This document shows, in pieces, positions 36,929 to 46,060 of a stretch of 64,000 nt of DNA. The stretch comes from Paenibacillus sp. XY044. Lineage in GTDB: Bacteria > Bacillota > Bacilli > Paenibacillales > Paenibacillaceae. Below the pieces are notes generated by a model. That model saw only the letters and a program-made list of their open reading frames with translations. It ran no database searches and had not been told where the DNA came from. Both the position numbers and the translations under genes were made by a program. Location of the stretch: positions 992,001 through 1,056,000 of the forward strand of contig NZ_NQMO01000002.1 in assembly GCF_002257645.1 (NCBI RefSeq), written 5' to 3'. Every line of letters begins with the position of its first letter. Position 1 is the stretch's first letter.

Positions 36929-38497
36929 ATGATTTTTAGAAAAGGATTAACGGTAATTGCGGCAACCGTGCTTCTGCTGGTAACGGCGGCATGCGGCTCG
37001 AATTCGAACGATGCCGGTAACACAGCCAGTTCGAACAAATCCGTCAGCGAGGCGGTATCGGGGACATCGTCCTCTCAGCTGGACCCAGTCACGCTTAAAA
37101 TAGTCGTACCGGGAGACCGCCCGGCGGATATGGACGCGGTCATTAAAGAAGCCGAGAGCCGGATGGCAGATACGATCAACGTCAAGCTTAACCCTGTGTT
37201 CGTTCCATGGTCGGACTTGGCTCAGAAGACACAAGTTATGCTCGCTTCTGGCGAAGACGTCGATCTTATCTTCGACGCACCGTGGCTGCACTTGGATCAG
37301 ATGATCAGCGCCGGTTACTATGAACCGTTGGAAGACCTGATGGACAAGTACGGCCAAGACGCGGTGAAGGTCCGTTCCGATCAGATGTTCGACGCCAACA
37401 AGTTCCAAGGTCACATCTACGCGCTGCCCCTCGGCAACACCCATCTTGCAGGCAGAACGTATCTTGTGCGCAAGGATCTTCGCGAGAAATACGGGCTTTC
37501 GCCGATCCAGTCTTATGATGATCTGATCAAGTTCGCGTATAAAGTCAAAGAGAACGAGAAGGATATCGTGCCGCTGCTCGCGTACGGGCAATCCGGCCAG
37601 AAGGACGTCTCCTGGGGAGCGTTCCGCTCCTTCATGGAATATGACCCGCAGCTGCTGCGCTCGGATGCACTCGGCCAGAGCCTTGTGCTCTACTATAAGA
37701 ACAACGACAGCAAGGTTTACAACCTGTTCGACGAGATGGAACCTCGCGTTTGGTCGTGGATCAAAGACGCCCGCAAGTTATACACGGATGGCCTAATCCA
37801 TCCAGACGTTCTGGCAATCAAAGACGTGGACTCTATCATCAATTCCGGCAAGGTCGCCGTAGCCACGTACAATGAATTTGGCGTACCTTCTTCGATTAGC
37901 GCGGCCCTTGCACAGAATGCTCCGGGCGCTGAACTGGAAGCGGTCACGTTTATCAAGATGGAGAAGGGCGAGAACATTACAAACTTCAAGCAAGCAAATT
38001 TCCAGGCGATTCCGAAGGTCAGCAAGCACAAGGAACGGGCGATGATGTTCCTTAACTGGGCAGCAGACAAGGACAACTACGATTTGCTCGCTTACGGCAT
38101 CGAAGGTAAAAACTATGAGAAGATCGGCGACGACCAATACAAGCAGATCGGTTCGGGCTACAGCTACTTCCCTTATGCATGGATTTGGAATCCTACAACG
38201 GACCGTCTCAACGGGGGCTTCGACGAGGAGTCGATCAAGCACTACCAGTTTAATAAAGACGCTTCCAACCTGACGCCGAGCATCTTGACGGGCTTCTCTT
38301 TCGATCCGACGCCGGTCATTAACGAAATCTCGCTGTATAATGCTACCGAAGATAAATACTACAATTCGTTGTTTAATGGCGTAACCGACCCCGATACAAC
38401 TTGGACGAAGTTTAAGAATGAAGCCGAAGGCAACGCCAAAAAAATTCAGGTCGAGCTGCAGAAACAAATCTACGCCTTTCTGGCAAGCAAGAAGTAA
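36929..38497 (+). CDS. Oligosaccharide-binding lipoprotein, LplA type
   Basis: A 522-residue extracellular solute-binding lipoprotein. The signal peptide ends in the lipobox LVTAAC, with lipidation at Cys22. A Ser/Asn-rich tether and a type-B binding-protein fold follow; the length above 500 residues is typical for binders of complex oligosaccharides. AGGAGG stands upstream of the ATG. It delivers substrate to the two permeases before it. A stem-loop after its stop may stabilise its mRNA, consistent with the usual excess of binding protein. Confidence 0.9.
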   Translation: MIFRKGLTVIAATVLLLVTAACGSNSNDAGNTASSNKSVSEAVSGTSSSQLDPVTLKIVVPGDRPADMDAVIKEAESRMADTINVKLNPVFVPWSDLAQKTQVMLASGEDVDLIFDAPWLHLDQMISAGYYEPLEDLMDKYGQDAVKVRSDQMFDANKFQGHIYALPLGNTHLAGRTYLVRKDLREKYGLSPIQSYDDLIKFAYKVKENEKDIVPLLAYGQSGQKDVSWGAFRSFMEYDPQLLRSDALGQSLVLYYKNNDSKVYNLFDEMEPRVWSWIKDARKLYTDGLIHPDVLAIKDVDSIINSGKVAVATYNEFGVPSSISAALAQNAPGAELEAVTFIKMEKGENITNFKQANFQAIPKVSKHKERAMMFLNWAADKDNYDLLAYGIEGKNYEKIGDDQYKQIGSGYSYFPYAWIWNPTTDRLNGGFDEESIKHYQFNKDASNLTPSILTGFSFDPTPVINEISLYNATEDKYYNSLFNGVTDPDTTWTKFKNEAEGNAKKIQVELQKQIYAFLASKK

Positions 38498-38521
38498 GAG
38501 AGGAATACGCAGTTAGACCGC

Positions 38522-38554
38522 GGGTATCCGGCAGCTGAGAGGCGCTGGGTACCC
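38522..38554 (+). other. Stem-loop between binding protein and beta-galactosidase genes
   Basis: GGGTATC pairs with GGTACCC, and an inner CAGC pairs with GCTG. No T run follows, so it is more likely an mRNA-stabilising or processing stem than a terminator. Confidence 0.55.
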
Positions 38555-38578
38555 GTCCTTGACAGGAGGGAATACGAT

Positions 38579-40684
38579 TTGGATACGAAAAAGGTTCAGC
38601 CGGTTATCAGGTTCGGCGGTGATTACAATCCCGAGCAGTGGCCTGAGGAGATGCTGGAGCGGGACGTTGCCTTCATGAAAGAAACGGGGGTTAACGCAGT
38701 TACATTAAACGTGTTCGGCTGGTCGGCGGTTCAGCCGGAACGGAATAGATACGATTTTCGCCGATTGGATACCGTATTTGATCGGTTGGAGCAGAGCGGG
38801 ATCGGAATCGTCCTGGCGACGCCGACCGCCGCCCCCCCGGCTTGGCTGTTCCATGAACATCCGACGATGCTGAAGGTTGGGGAGAACGGTCAGAGGGCCG
38901 TACATTGGAGTCGGCAGGCGTATTGTCCGAATCATCCGGTCTATCTGGCGGAAATCCGTAAGCTTGCGGCCGTGCTAGCCCAACGATACGGAAAGCGCAA
39001 AGCACTGCTCCTGTGGCACATCAATAACGAATACATCGTTCATTGCTATTGTGATCATTGTGCCGAGGCGTTCCGGGAATGGCTCAAGCGCAAGTATGGT
39101 ACGGTGGAACGGTTGAACGAGGCATGGCAACTCAGCCAGTGGAGCCTGACGCGTACTTCCTGGGAGCAGGTTTCGCCGCCTATTGGCGGAATGTCGCACA
39201 CAAGCCACAGTTTGGATTATCAGCGGTTTTTGTCGGATTCCAACTTGCGAGGTTTTCTGGCTGAGAAAGACGAGATCGTTCAGCGTTCGCCAGGTGTTCC
39301 CGTCACAACCAACTTCTACTCCCTCGACTTCCGGGGACAGATCCATCCACAATGGGGGCCTCATTTGGACGTCATAGCGTGGGATTCTTATCCTCCTCAT
39401 CGGGATCACGCGGTTTGGTCGGCATTCCAGCACGATTATTTTCGCGGCTTGAAGCACCAGCCGTTCCTCCTCATCGAGCAAGCGACCGGCAGCGTCAACT
39501 GGAAGGAGTACAATCCCGCCAAGCGACCGGGCATGATGCGTATCCAAAGCTACCAGGCAATAGCGCGAGGGGCGGAGGCAGTGATGTTCTTCCAGTTCCG
39601 GCAAAGCCGGGGGGGCGTGGAGAAGTTCCACAGCTCCTTGGTCAGCCACGGCTCAGAAACGGAAAACCGGATTTATCGGGAGGTCCGAGATTTAGGTAGA
39701 GAATTGGCAGGGCTGGAAGTGCTCGCATCTGCAGGCATTGGAGAGGCGCGGGTCGCAGTGCTGTTCGATGTAACACTTAGTTGGCTAGTTGATTGGAATC
39801 GCGGAAGCCGTGACGTCTCCTATCGAGATGCGGTAACCGCCTTCTATCGGCCGTTCTATGAGGCGAACATTCCCGTGGACGTCGTTCACCCGACGGACGA
39901 TCTAAGCAGATATGAGATCGTTGTCGCTCCGATGCTGTACATGTTCGAGGAGGGCGTACCGGAGCAGCTTCGCGCTTTCGTTAAGCGTGGAGGCAAGCTG
40001 GTCATGAGCTACATGAGCGGCATGGTTAACGGCAACGACGTTGTAGAGTACGGAGGGTTCCTGCGGCCGATCGACGACGTGTTCGGAATCATCGTGGAGG
40101 AGTGGGATGCTTTCGAACCGGACATGGCCAATCGAATTACATGGACGAAGGCAGTGGCGGCAAGGGCAATCGAAAAGAACTTTTCGTCGGGAGCTGGCGT
40201 GACCGATTCGTTCCTGACGAGTGACTCCATGTGCCCGAGCTATGAAGTCCAAAAATGGGCGGAAGTTGTTCATCTGCAAGGAGCCGAGTCCCTTGCAACT
40301 TTCGAGGAAGACTATCATGCCGAGCAACCGGCTGTCACGCGCCATAAGTATGGCAAGGGAGAAGCCTATTATGTGGCAACTCACCCCGAGGATGCTTTCT
40401 TACGCGAGCTGTTCGGATGGATCTGTCATCAGCACGGCTTGGAATCGCTTGGCGGCCGGGACGTTCCGGCTGGGGTGGAGATTACGTCTCGAAAAGGAGA
40501 AGAAGGCACGTATTTGTTCGTCTTGAATCACAATTCGGAGACGGTGGAATTTCATCTTGAGGAAGCCGTCGGCGGATGGGACCTAATAAAAGGACGGCCA
40601 GTAAACGGCGGACTGATTACGATGGATGGATACGGCGTTGCCGTCGTAAGGCAGGAGTCTAGAAAGGAGCCGGTTGATCCGTGA
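38579..40684 (+). CDS. GH42 beta-galactosidase
   Basis: A 701-residue cytoplasmic glycoside hydrolase. The catalytic acid is Glu151 in HINNEY, and the nucleophile is Glu300 in LLIEQATGSVNW. A four-cysteine zinc site (Cys116, 156, 158, 161) is intact. A flavodoxin-like trimerisation domain and a small C-terminal beta domain follow. The TTG start stands nine bases after AGGAGGG. It has no signal peptide, so it acts on imported oligosaccharides, probably releasing beta-galactose or alpha-arabinose from the reducing or branch ends. It overlaps the next gene by four bases. Confidence 0.93.
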   Translation: MDTKKVQPVIRFGGDYNPEQWPEEMLERDVAFMKETGVNAVTLNVFGWSAVQPERNRYDFRRLDTVFDRLEQSGIGIVLATPTAAPPAWLFHEHPTMLKVGENGQRAVHWSRQAYCPNHPVYLAEIRKLAAVLAQRYGKRKALLLWHINNEYIVHCYCDHCAEAFREWLKRKYGTVERLNEAWQLSQWSLTRTSWEQVSPPIGGMSHTSHSLDYQRFLSDSNLRGFLAEKDEIVQRSPGVPVTTNFYSLDFRGQIHPQWGPHLDVIAWDSYPPHRDHAVWSAFQHDYFRGLKHQPFLLIEQATGSVNWKEYNPAKRPGMMRIQSYQAIARGAEAVMFFQFRQSRGGVEKFHSSLVSHGSETENRIYREVRDLGRELAGLEVLASAGIGEARVAVLFDVTLSWLVDWNRGSRDVSYRDAVTAFYRPFYEANIPVDVVHPTDDLSRYEIVVAPMLYMFEEGVPEQLRAFVKRGGKLVMSYMSGMVNGNDVVEYGGFLRPIDDVFGIIVEEWDAFEPDMANRITWTKAVAARAIEKNFSSGAGVTDSFLTSDSMCPSYEVQKWAEVVHLQGAESLATFEEDYHAEQPAVTRHKYGKGEAYYVATHPEDAFLRELFGWICHQHGLESLGGRDVPAGVEITSRKGEEGTYLFVLNHNSETVEFHLEEAVGGWDLIKGRPVNGGLITMDGYGVAVVRQESRKEPVDP

Positions 40685-41670
40685 GTTTCTTGGACATTTG
40701 TGAGCTTTCGGTCGAGGGCATACCGGCTGTGCGGCTCGAGAACGAGTGGCTGATTGTCGTCGTTCTGGTCGGTAAAGGAGCGGATGTGTGGGAACTCATG
40801 TATAAGCCGCTAGGCATTGACTTGCTCATGAAGACGAAGAGCGGACTGGAGCCTCTACATGGAAGAGACTTGCGATCGGAGCCGCTCACTCATTACGCGA
40901 AGCCTTATCCTGGTGGATGGCAGGAACTATTGCCGAATCGAGCACTGTTCGGCGGCCGCGAAATCGGACACGATCGAGAAGGCGAATCCGCTTGCGTTCC
41001 GTGGGAGTTCGAGCTTCGTCAAAACGTGGCGGGTGAGATTGCGGTGCGTTGCAGGGTAGCGCTGCCGGAATCCCCGTTGATAGCGGTGAAGGAGTTCCGG
41101 CTGCGTGCGGGAAAGCCGGAGCTGTTCGTTGAGGAGGAAGTCGAAGGAGTGGGGGGAGAGCCCGTCCAGTTTATCTGGACGCATCACCCGGCTTTTGGCG
41201 AGCCGCTGGTTGATGGGTCCGCGAGAATCGCGCTTCCACCAGGGAGTCGGGCGTTTCAAGCGCTTTGGTATGATGCAACACCGGATTCAACGGGGTTGTT
41301 GTCCTCATTCGAGGAAGAGGTTGGGAAGATAACACTGGATAACGGTAGGATTAAAGATCTGCGCGAAGCAGAACAGAGGAGGATGGATGGCGATAACTGC
41401 TTCGTTTCTTTATTTGGCTTCGAAGAAGCAGAAGTGGGTATCGATAATCCCCGGCTCGGAATCCGACTGAGGTTGATGTGGGATAAGGAGACTTGGCCGC
41501 ATCTGCGCTACTGGTCTAGCAACAACGAGGAGATGTATACCGTTGCGCTGGAACCATCCAACTCTCGCTTTTCGGACATTAACGACAGTCTGAAGTATGG
41601 CGAGGCTCTCACACTTCACCCGGGAGAGAAGCGCTCAGCCTGGATGCGTCTTCGAGTTGAACTACTATAG
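40681..41670 (+). CDS. Aldose-1-epimerase-like (galactose mutarotase fold) protein
   Basis: A 329-residue all-beta protein resembling the galactose mutarotase/DUF4432 superfamily: WLIVVVLVGKGADVWELMYK at the start, PGGWQELLPN, a probable catalytic His in IWTHHPAFGEPL, and SNNEEMYTVALEPSNS near the end. It probably interconverts anomers of the sugar freed by the beta-galactosidase, with which it is translationally coupled through a GTGA overlap. Fold assignment is firmer than function. A hairpin (GGGCGA / TCGCCC, 41711-41730) follows the stop. Confidence 0.75.
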   Translation: MSFLDICELSVEGIPAVRLENEWLIVVVLVGKGADVWELMYKPLGIDLLMKTKSGLEPLHGRDLRSEPLTHYAKPYPGGWQELLPNRALFGGREIGHDREGESACVPWEFELRQNVAGEIAVRCRVALPESPLIAVKEFRLRAGKPELFVEEEVEGVGGEPVQFIWTHHPAFGEPLVDGSARIALPPGSRAFQALWYDATPDSTGLLSSFEEEVGKITLDNGRIKDLREAEQRRMDGDNCFVSLFGFEEAEVGIDNPRLGIRLRLMWDKETWPHLRYWSSNNEEMYTVALEPSNSRFSDINDSLKYGEALTLHPGEKRSAWMRLRVELL

Positions 41671-41852
41671 TCCTGCCTATTGTTCTGCCTCTGACTCCCG
41701 ATTTGACTAAGGGCGAGAGACGAATCGCCCAGCTAGGCCCAGAAGTTCATTTATCCGTCTGCTATGAAAAGAAATCAGTAGCTCTAATAGCAAATTCGCG
41801 CTTAAGCCATAGAGGACCGTAGCTAGATAAGGTCTTTCTTTTCGACACGTTT

Positions 41853-41866
41853 TGTAAACGCTTACG
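41853..41866 (+). promoter_or_regulatory. Catabolite-responsive element (cre)
   Basis: TGTAAACGCTTACG matches the CcpA consensus TGWAANCGNTNWCA at 13 of 14 positions. It lies about 190 bases before the large secreted-protein gene, suggesting repression by preferred sugars. No clear promoter was found between the two. Confidence 0.6.
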
Positions 41867-41930
41867 AATCAAATGGGGTTCGGATCTTACCGGAATACTC
41901 TCGCGATCGGACGGGCGGTGGACTAATCCG

Positions 41931-41980
41931 AAAGGAGGTGATGTAGCGCCAAGATGACATGTTGGAAAGGAATGTCCTGA
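41931..41980 (+). other. Exact anti-Shine-Dalgarno match and possible 8-codon leader peptide
   Basis: AAAGGAGGTGAT (41931-41942) is fully complementary to the 16S 3' end but lies 100 bases before the chosen start of the secreted protein. It runs straight into ATG-TAG at 41941. An 8-codon frame (MTCWKGMS, 41954-41980) follows. This may be a ribosome standby site or uORF; it may also be chance. Confidence 0.35.
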
Positions 41981-42041
41981 TAAGTGAGGGAGAGTAATGA
42001 AAAAGGGCATGAAATCAACAGAATATGGAGGAGGAATTGCA

Positions 42042-45000
42042 ATGAGGGGCAAAAAAATCGCAACTGGTCTGCTGGCGTTGACGCTGGCGTGGGGCGGGTT
42101 CCCCGCGCTGAGCGGAAGCGTATCGGCCGACAATCCCGGGCCGATGATCAATCTGCTGGCTGCAGACATGGACGTGCATTTCGAAGGGGGAACGAGTTCG
42201 TTCGTCTTATCCAATGCTTCTTCTGGTGGGACGCAGCAGATCGTGCAGGAGAACGGCAACAACGCGTTGGAGTTCCGAGATGCTTCGCTTGGCACGAACG
42301 TGTCCAGTTATTTCTATAAGAGGTTCAGCAGCGGGACGTTAAAGGATCGCATCAACCAGGTGTACAACCAGCCGGTTGGAAGCCAGCCGGTGGACTTCAT
42401 TCTGGAATACAAGCTGAAGCGCACCGCCATGAGCGACAAACCGGTCGCCAAGGACATTTACGCGCAGATCCAATTCGGTAACTTCGATAACGTCAACGTG
42501 CCACGGTTCCCAGTGGCTGCGACAACTATAACGGGAACTGCCGCCTACACGAGCACGGCAGGCACGCTCCAAACGGTGAACGACGTCGACATCTCGGGCT
42601 ACCGTTTCACAGTTGTGCCGAATGGCGGCCAGCGCACGATCTCGAACCTGGAGATCGGTTTTTCCACCCGTGTCGATACAGGGGGATCTGACGAGGCTTA
42701 CGTCATAGACGACCTGGCCGTGTACGAAGTGGGCAGCGTACAGGATACGGTGCCGCCGACGGCGCCCAGCAGCCTTGCGGTGACGGGGCAGACAGATACG
42801 AGTGTCAATCTGTCGTGGGCGGCATCGACGGACAACCAAGGCGTGACAGGCTATGACGTTTATCGAGACGGTACCTTGGCTTTATCCGTCAGCGGTACGG
42901 TATACGGAGCACAAGTCACGGGACTGACGCCGGCAACGTCATATAGCTTTACTGTCAAAGCAAGGGACGGTTCCGGAAATGCCTCCCAGGCCAGCGATGT
43001 GGTGACAGCGAAGACGAACATCTCTCCTGGCAGCTTGCCGACTCCGTTCGGAGACCAGGATATTGGCACCGTTGGCATCGCGGGAAGCGCGGTTTACGAT
43101 GCGAATTCCGGTTCGTTTACGGTTTCAGGTTCCGGCGCAGACATCTGGGGAACGGCGGATGCGTTCCGCTTCGCGTACCGCCCTTGGACCGGCTATGGAC
43201 AGATCGTCGCGCGCACGGCAAGCGTGACGAATACGGCCGACTGGACGAAAGCCGGCGTCATGATCCGCGCGAACCTCAGCCCGCAATCTCCATACGCGTT
43301 CGTGGCATTGACTCCTTCCCGCGGCACGATTTTCCAAGACAGATTGCTTTCCGGTGGGGCTTCCACGCAGACGAACGGCACGACGGCGGCGGCGCCGTAC
43401 TGGCTTAAGCTGGTGCGCGACGAGCGCGGGATCAGCGCCTATGATTCTTATAACGGCAACAACTGGACGCTGATTAAGAGGGAGACCATCAACCTGCCGG
43501 AGACGATCTACATCGGGTTGGCCGTTACGAGCCATGCGAATAGCCGCCTAGCGACCGCCGTGTTCGATCAGGTGACCGTATCGGAGGCACCGCCGATTGA
43601 GAGCACGTATGCGCCATTCCCAGGTACGATCGAGAGCCGCAAGCAATGGCTGTGGGACAAAGCGAAGACCATGCAGGAGGAGAGCGGACCGCTCAACATC
43701 ACGCAATATGTCGCCCAAATCCTTGACGGACAGAACGTGGCGAACAACCTACAGAAGCTGGACGCGATGTATCAGACCTACGATTATGAACAGTACAAAA
43801 CAATGGCCAAGATGTACGCCTATCTCATGGTCGGCGATCAATTCAGCAGCACGATGATGGAGCATGTTCGGGCCTACTTCGCTTCGTACGCTTATGCTGA
43901 GCTGGCTCAGACGGAGAATTTGCGAATGAGCAATTATGCGACCGGCTATCTGGTCGGGCAGTATTTTCCCGATCTGGTCGACCTGAACGGCAATTCCGGT
44001 ACGACGCTAAAGAGTATCAACAAAGCGAATGTGATAGCTATGATCGAAGCGGGCGTACATAAGGGGTGGGCGGAATACGAGAGTCCGGAATACACATTTA
44101 TGACCTATTTTTGCCTAAATGCGATCTATCAGTATTCGGACGAAGCCGACCTCCGGCAAAAAGCAAAGATGGCGATGGACGTCATGTGGTTCGAGTGGGC
44201 GAACGACTGGATCGACGGTTACCCCATCTCCTCGGAGAGCCGAGCGAAGGGTGATTCCGTGTCCGCGGTTGACCCGTCGTGGCGGGGAGCCGAGCATACC
44301 GCGCTATCTTGGGCCTACTTCGGCGCGCACCGCGCCCAGCAGGCGGTAGGCGAGTCGGACAATTCGGCACCATCTCTCTACCGTCCGAACCTCGAATATC
44401 TCGGTTTGGTGCTCTACAGAGGAATGAGCTACGAGCCGCCTGAGTTAGCGATCCGAATCGGACAGAACACAGCCAAGGAGTACCAGTCCCGCAAGACGAC
44501 GATGCAGAACTCGAGCGGACGCGGAATGAAAATCTACCACCAAGCCTTCGTGAAGCCGATGTGGGGACTTGCGACCGAGGTTCAATACGAACGCGTCGAC
44601 AACTGGATCGAGGACCTACCCGTCGTGCTGCGCTGGCACTCCGATGCGGCGAATCCGCTGTTCCGGTTGTCCACGGACCAAGGCACAGCTCCGATCGGCA
44701 ACTATGACCAACCTTTGAGCCATCGGATCATGCAGGACGGCGAAGCGGCCGTAGGGGTGTTTAAGCTTGAGAACAGCCCAACGACGAACTACATCAACGC
44801 CTTGTTCCCGGATACAGGATCGATTATCGCCAAGGAGGAGCAAGGCGGTTGGACGTTTGTCAACGCCGGGCCGATGTACTTCGCTTTCCAATTTGTGAAG
44901 CCGGCGACCTGGTACTACCAGACGAACACCGACCCTTCCAACAAGGTGAAAACGACGGCTCAACTCCACCCGACGGCAACGCTGCTTTACAACTACAACA

Positions 45001-45488
45001 TTCTCCGCAGCCAAGCGGACAAAAACGGCTGGGTGCTTCAGACGGCTGATGCTTCCGAGTACGCGGATTTCGCCGCATTCAAGAGTGCCGTTCTGACGAA
45101 CGCATCGGTCGACGCGAGCCATCTCGACGAGACGAATCCTCGCCTGATCTATCATGCTCTGAACGGGGATACGATGGACATCACTTTTGACGCGGCTTCG
45201 GCGGCATACAACAATACGCACAAAATCAACGGTACACCGATTGCTTACTCGTCGTTTAAGGTGTTCGATACGCCGTGGTTGCAGCAGGACCAGAACAGCA
45301 ACACATTCACTGTGACTGAGGGCGGAGAGCAACTCGTCTACGACTTCGCCAACTGGACTGTAACTTCCCTGAATCCGAACGAGGGAACGGATAGCTTTGT
45401 AGACTCCGAACTCATGCCTACGCATGAGCTCGAGAAGGTGACGGTAAAGCGGACGGTACGTCGACAACCTCGAAGTCTGGAGCCGTGA
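42042..45488 (+). CDS. Large secreted multidomain carbohydrate-active protein (3' frameshift)
   Basis: The ATG at 42042 follows GGAGGAGG by seven bases and opens a clean signal peptide (about 1-29); an ATG at 41997 in the same frame is weaker. The 1148-residue protein has a beta-sandwich N-terminal region, a fibronectin type III domain (about 235-325), a LamG/DUF1349-like domain (about 333-517) and a long helical part resembling an (alpha/alpha)-toroid. A C-terminal beta region follows. This resembles polysaccharide lyases and related enzymes, but no family is certain. Near 45455 one G seems missing: the next frame continues as TGTSTTSKSGAVTV ... PLAPVAGNT to TAA at 45569-45571, matching a module of the protein at 46061. 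Confidence 0.8.
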   Translation: MRGKKIATGLLALTLAWGGFPALSGSVSADNPGPMINLLAADMDVHFEGGTSSFVLSNASSGGTQQIVQENGNNALEFRDASLGTNVSSYFYKRFSSGTLKDRINQVYNQPVGSQPVDFILEYKLKRTAMSDKPVAKDIYAQIQFGNFDNVNVPRFPVAATTITGTAAYTSTAGTLQTVNDVDISGYRFTVVPNGGQRTISNLEIGFSTRVDTGGSDEAYVIDDLAVYEVGSVQDTVPPTAPSSLAVTGQTDTSVNLSWAASTDNQGVTGYDVYRDGTLALSVSGTVYGAQVTGLTPATSYSFTVKARDGSGNASQASDVVTAKTNISPGSLPTPFGDQDIGTVGIAGSAVYDANSGSFTVSGSGADIWGTADAFRFAYRPWTGYGQIVARTASVTNTADWTKAGVMIRANLSPQSPYAFVALTPSRGTIFQDRLLSGGASTQTNGTTAAAPYWLKLVRDERGISAYDSYNGNNWTLIKRETINLPETIYIGLAVTSHANSRLATAVFDQVTVSEAPPIESTYAPFPGTIESRKQWLWDKAKTMQEESGPLNITQYVAQILDGQNVANNLQKLDAMYQTYDYEQYKTMAKMYAYLMVGDQFSSTMMEHVRAYFASYAYAELAQTENLRMSNYATGYLVGQYFPDLVDLNGNSGTTLKSINKANVIAMIEAGVHKGWAEYESPEYTFMTYFCLNAIYQYSDEADLRQKAKMAMDVMWFEWANDWIDGYPISSESRAKGDSVSAVDPSWRGAEHTALSWAYFGAHRAQQAVGESDNSAPSLYRPNLEYLGLVLYRGMSYEPPELAIRIGQNTAKEYQSRKTTMQNSSGRGMKIYHQAFVKPMWGLATEVQYERVDNWIEDLPVVLRWHSDAANPLFRLSTDQGTAPIGNYDQPLSHRIMQDGEAAVGVFKLENSPTTNYINALFPDTGSIIAKEEQGGWTFVNAGPMYFAFQFVKPATWYYQTNTDPSNKVKTTAQLHPTATLLYNYNILRSQADKNGWVLQTADASEYADFAAFKSAVLTNASVDASHLDETNPRLIYHALNGDTMDITFDAASAAYNNTHKINGTPIAYSSFKVFDTPWLQQDQNSNTFTVTEGGEQLVYDFANWTVTSLNPNEGTDSFVDSELMPTHELEKVTVKRTVRRQPRSLEP

Positions 45489-45653
45489 CGGTCGCCTTTC
45501 CCAATGGAGTTCCGCTCGCTCCTGTTGCGGGCAATACGGCCAGCGGGCAGAGGTGGGGGATAGGGCAATAAGTCTCATTCGGATTTGGACTTTTCCCCGG
45601 TATTATCGTCCTTCGCCCCGGTTTTCGGCTCGGTAGGATTTAGATACCCTTAG

Positions 45654-45960
45654 ATATGTAATCGCTTTCAGGTTGATCTGCATCCGGTCAACAAGGAATC
45701 GGCAGGAGTTCCGCTGATTTCGGGAAAGCGAGTCGCTTCTATAAAGAGAGGTTTGGAGGAGGGGCGATTCGCCTCCAACTATCTGGACTCCCCAACCAAG
45801 TTCGCCAAGCAGACCGAACTGAACATGTTGAGAGATTCGGTGTTCACGCAGATCATAATGGGCGGTGATATCAACAAGTTCGACGACTTCATCAAGAAGT
45901 GGAGGCCTCAAAGCGGCGACCAAATCCTGAGTGAGCTTGAAGCTCCGTTCCAGAAGAGAG
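45654..45960 (+). pseudogene. C-terminal fragment of a sugar-binding lipoprotein gene
   Basis: The open stretch reads FAKQTELNMLRDSVFTQIIM, then GGDINKFDDFIKKWRPQSGD and QILSELEA, the characteristic tail of LplA-type solute-binding proteins. There is no start codon with a ribosome site, no signal peptide and no binding domain. It is not a copy of the intact binding protein at 36929, whose tail differs. The frame continues into unrelated sequence after about 45960. It marks a deletion or recombination scar between the two secreted-protein genes. Confidence 0.7.
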
Positions 45961-45988
45961 CGGGCAAGTCATCAATAGAACGACAGCA

Positions 45989-46029
45989 ACCTCTCTGTCG
46001 ATCCGGTTATTCAGGAACGTCAGAGAGGT
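45989..46029 (+). terminator. Hairpin before the second secreted-protein gene
   Basis: ACCTCTCTG and CAGAGAGGT form a perfect 9-bp stem with a 23-base loop. Only GCTTGTTGTT follows, so termination is uncertain. It lies 32 bases before the next start and could also act as an attenuator. Confidence 0.45.
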
Positions 46030-46060
46030 GCTTGTTGTTCATTCATGGAGGGAATTCAGA

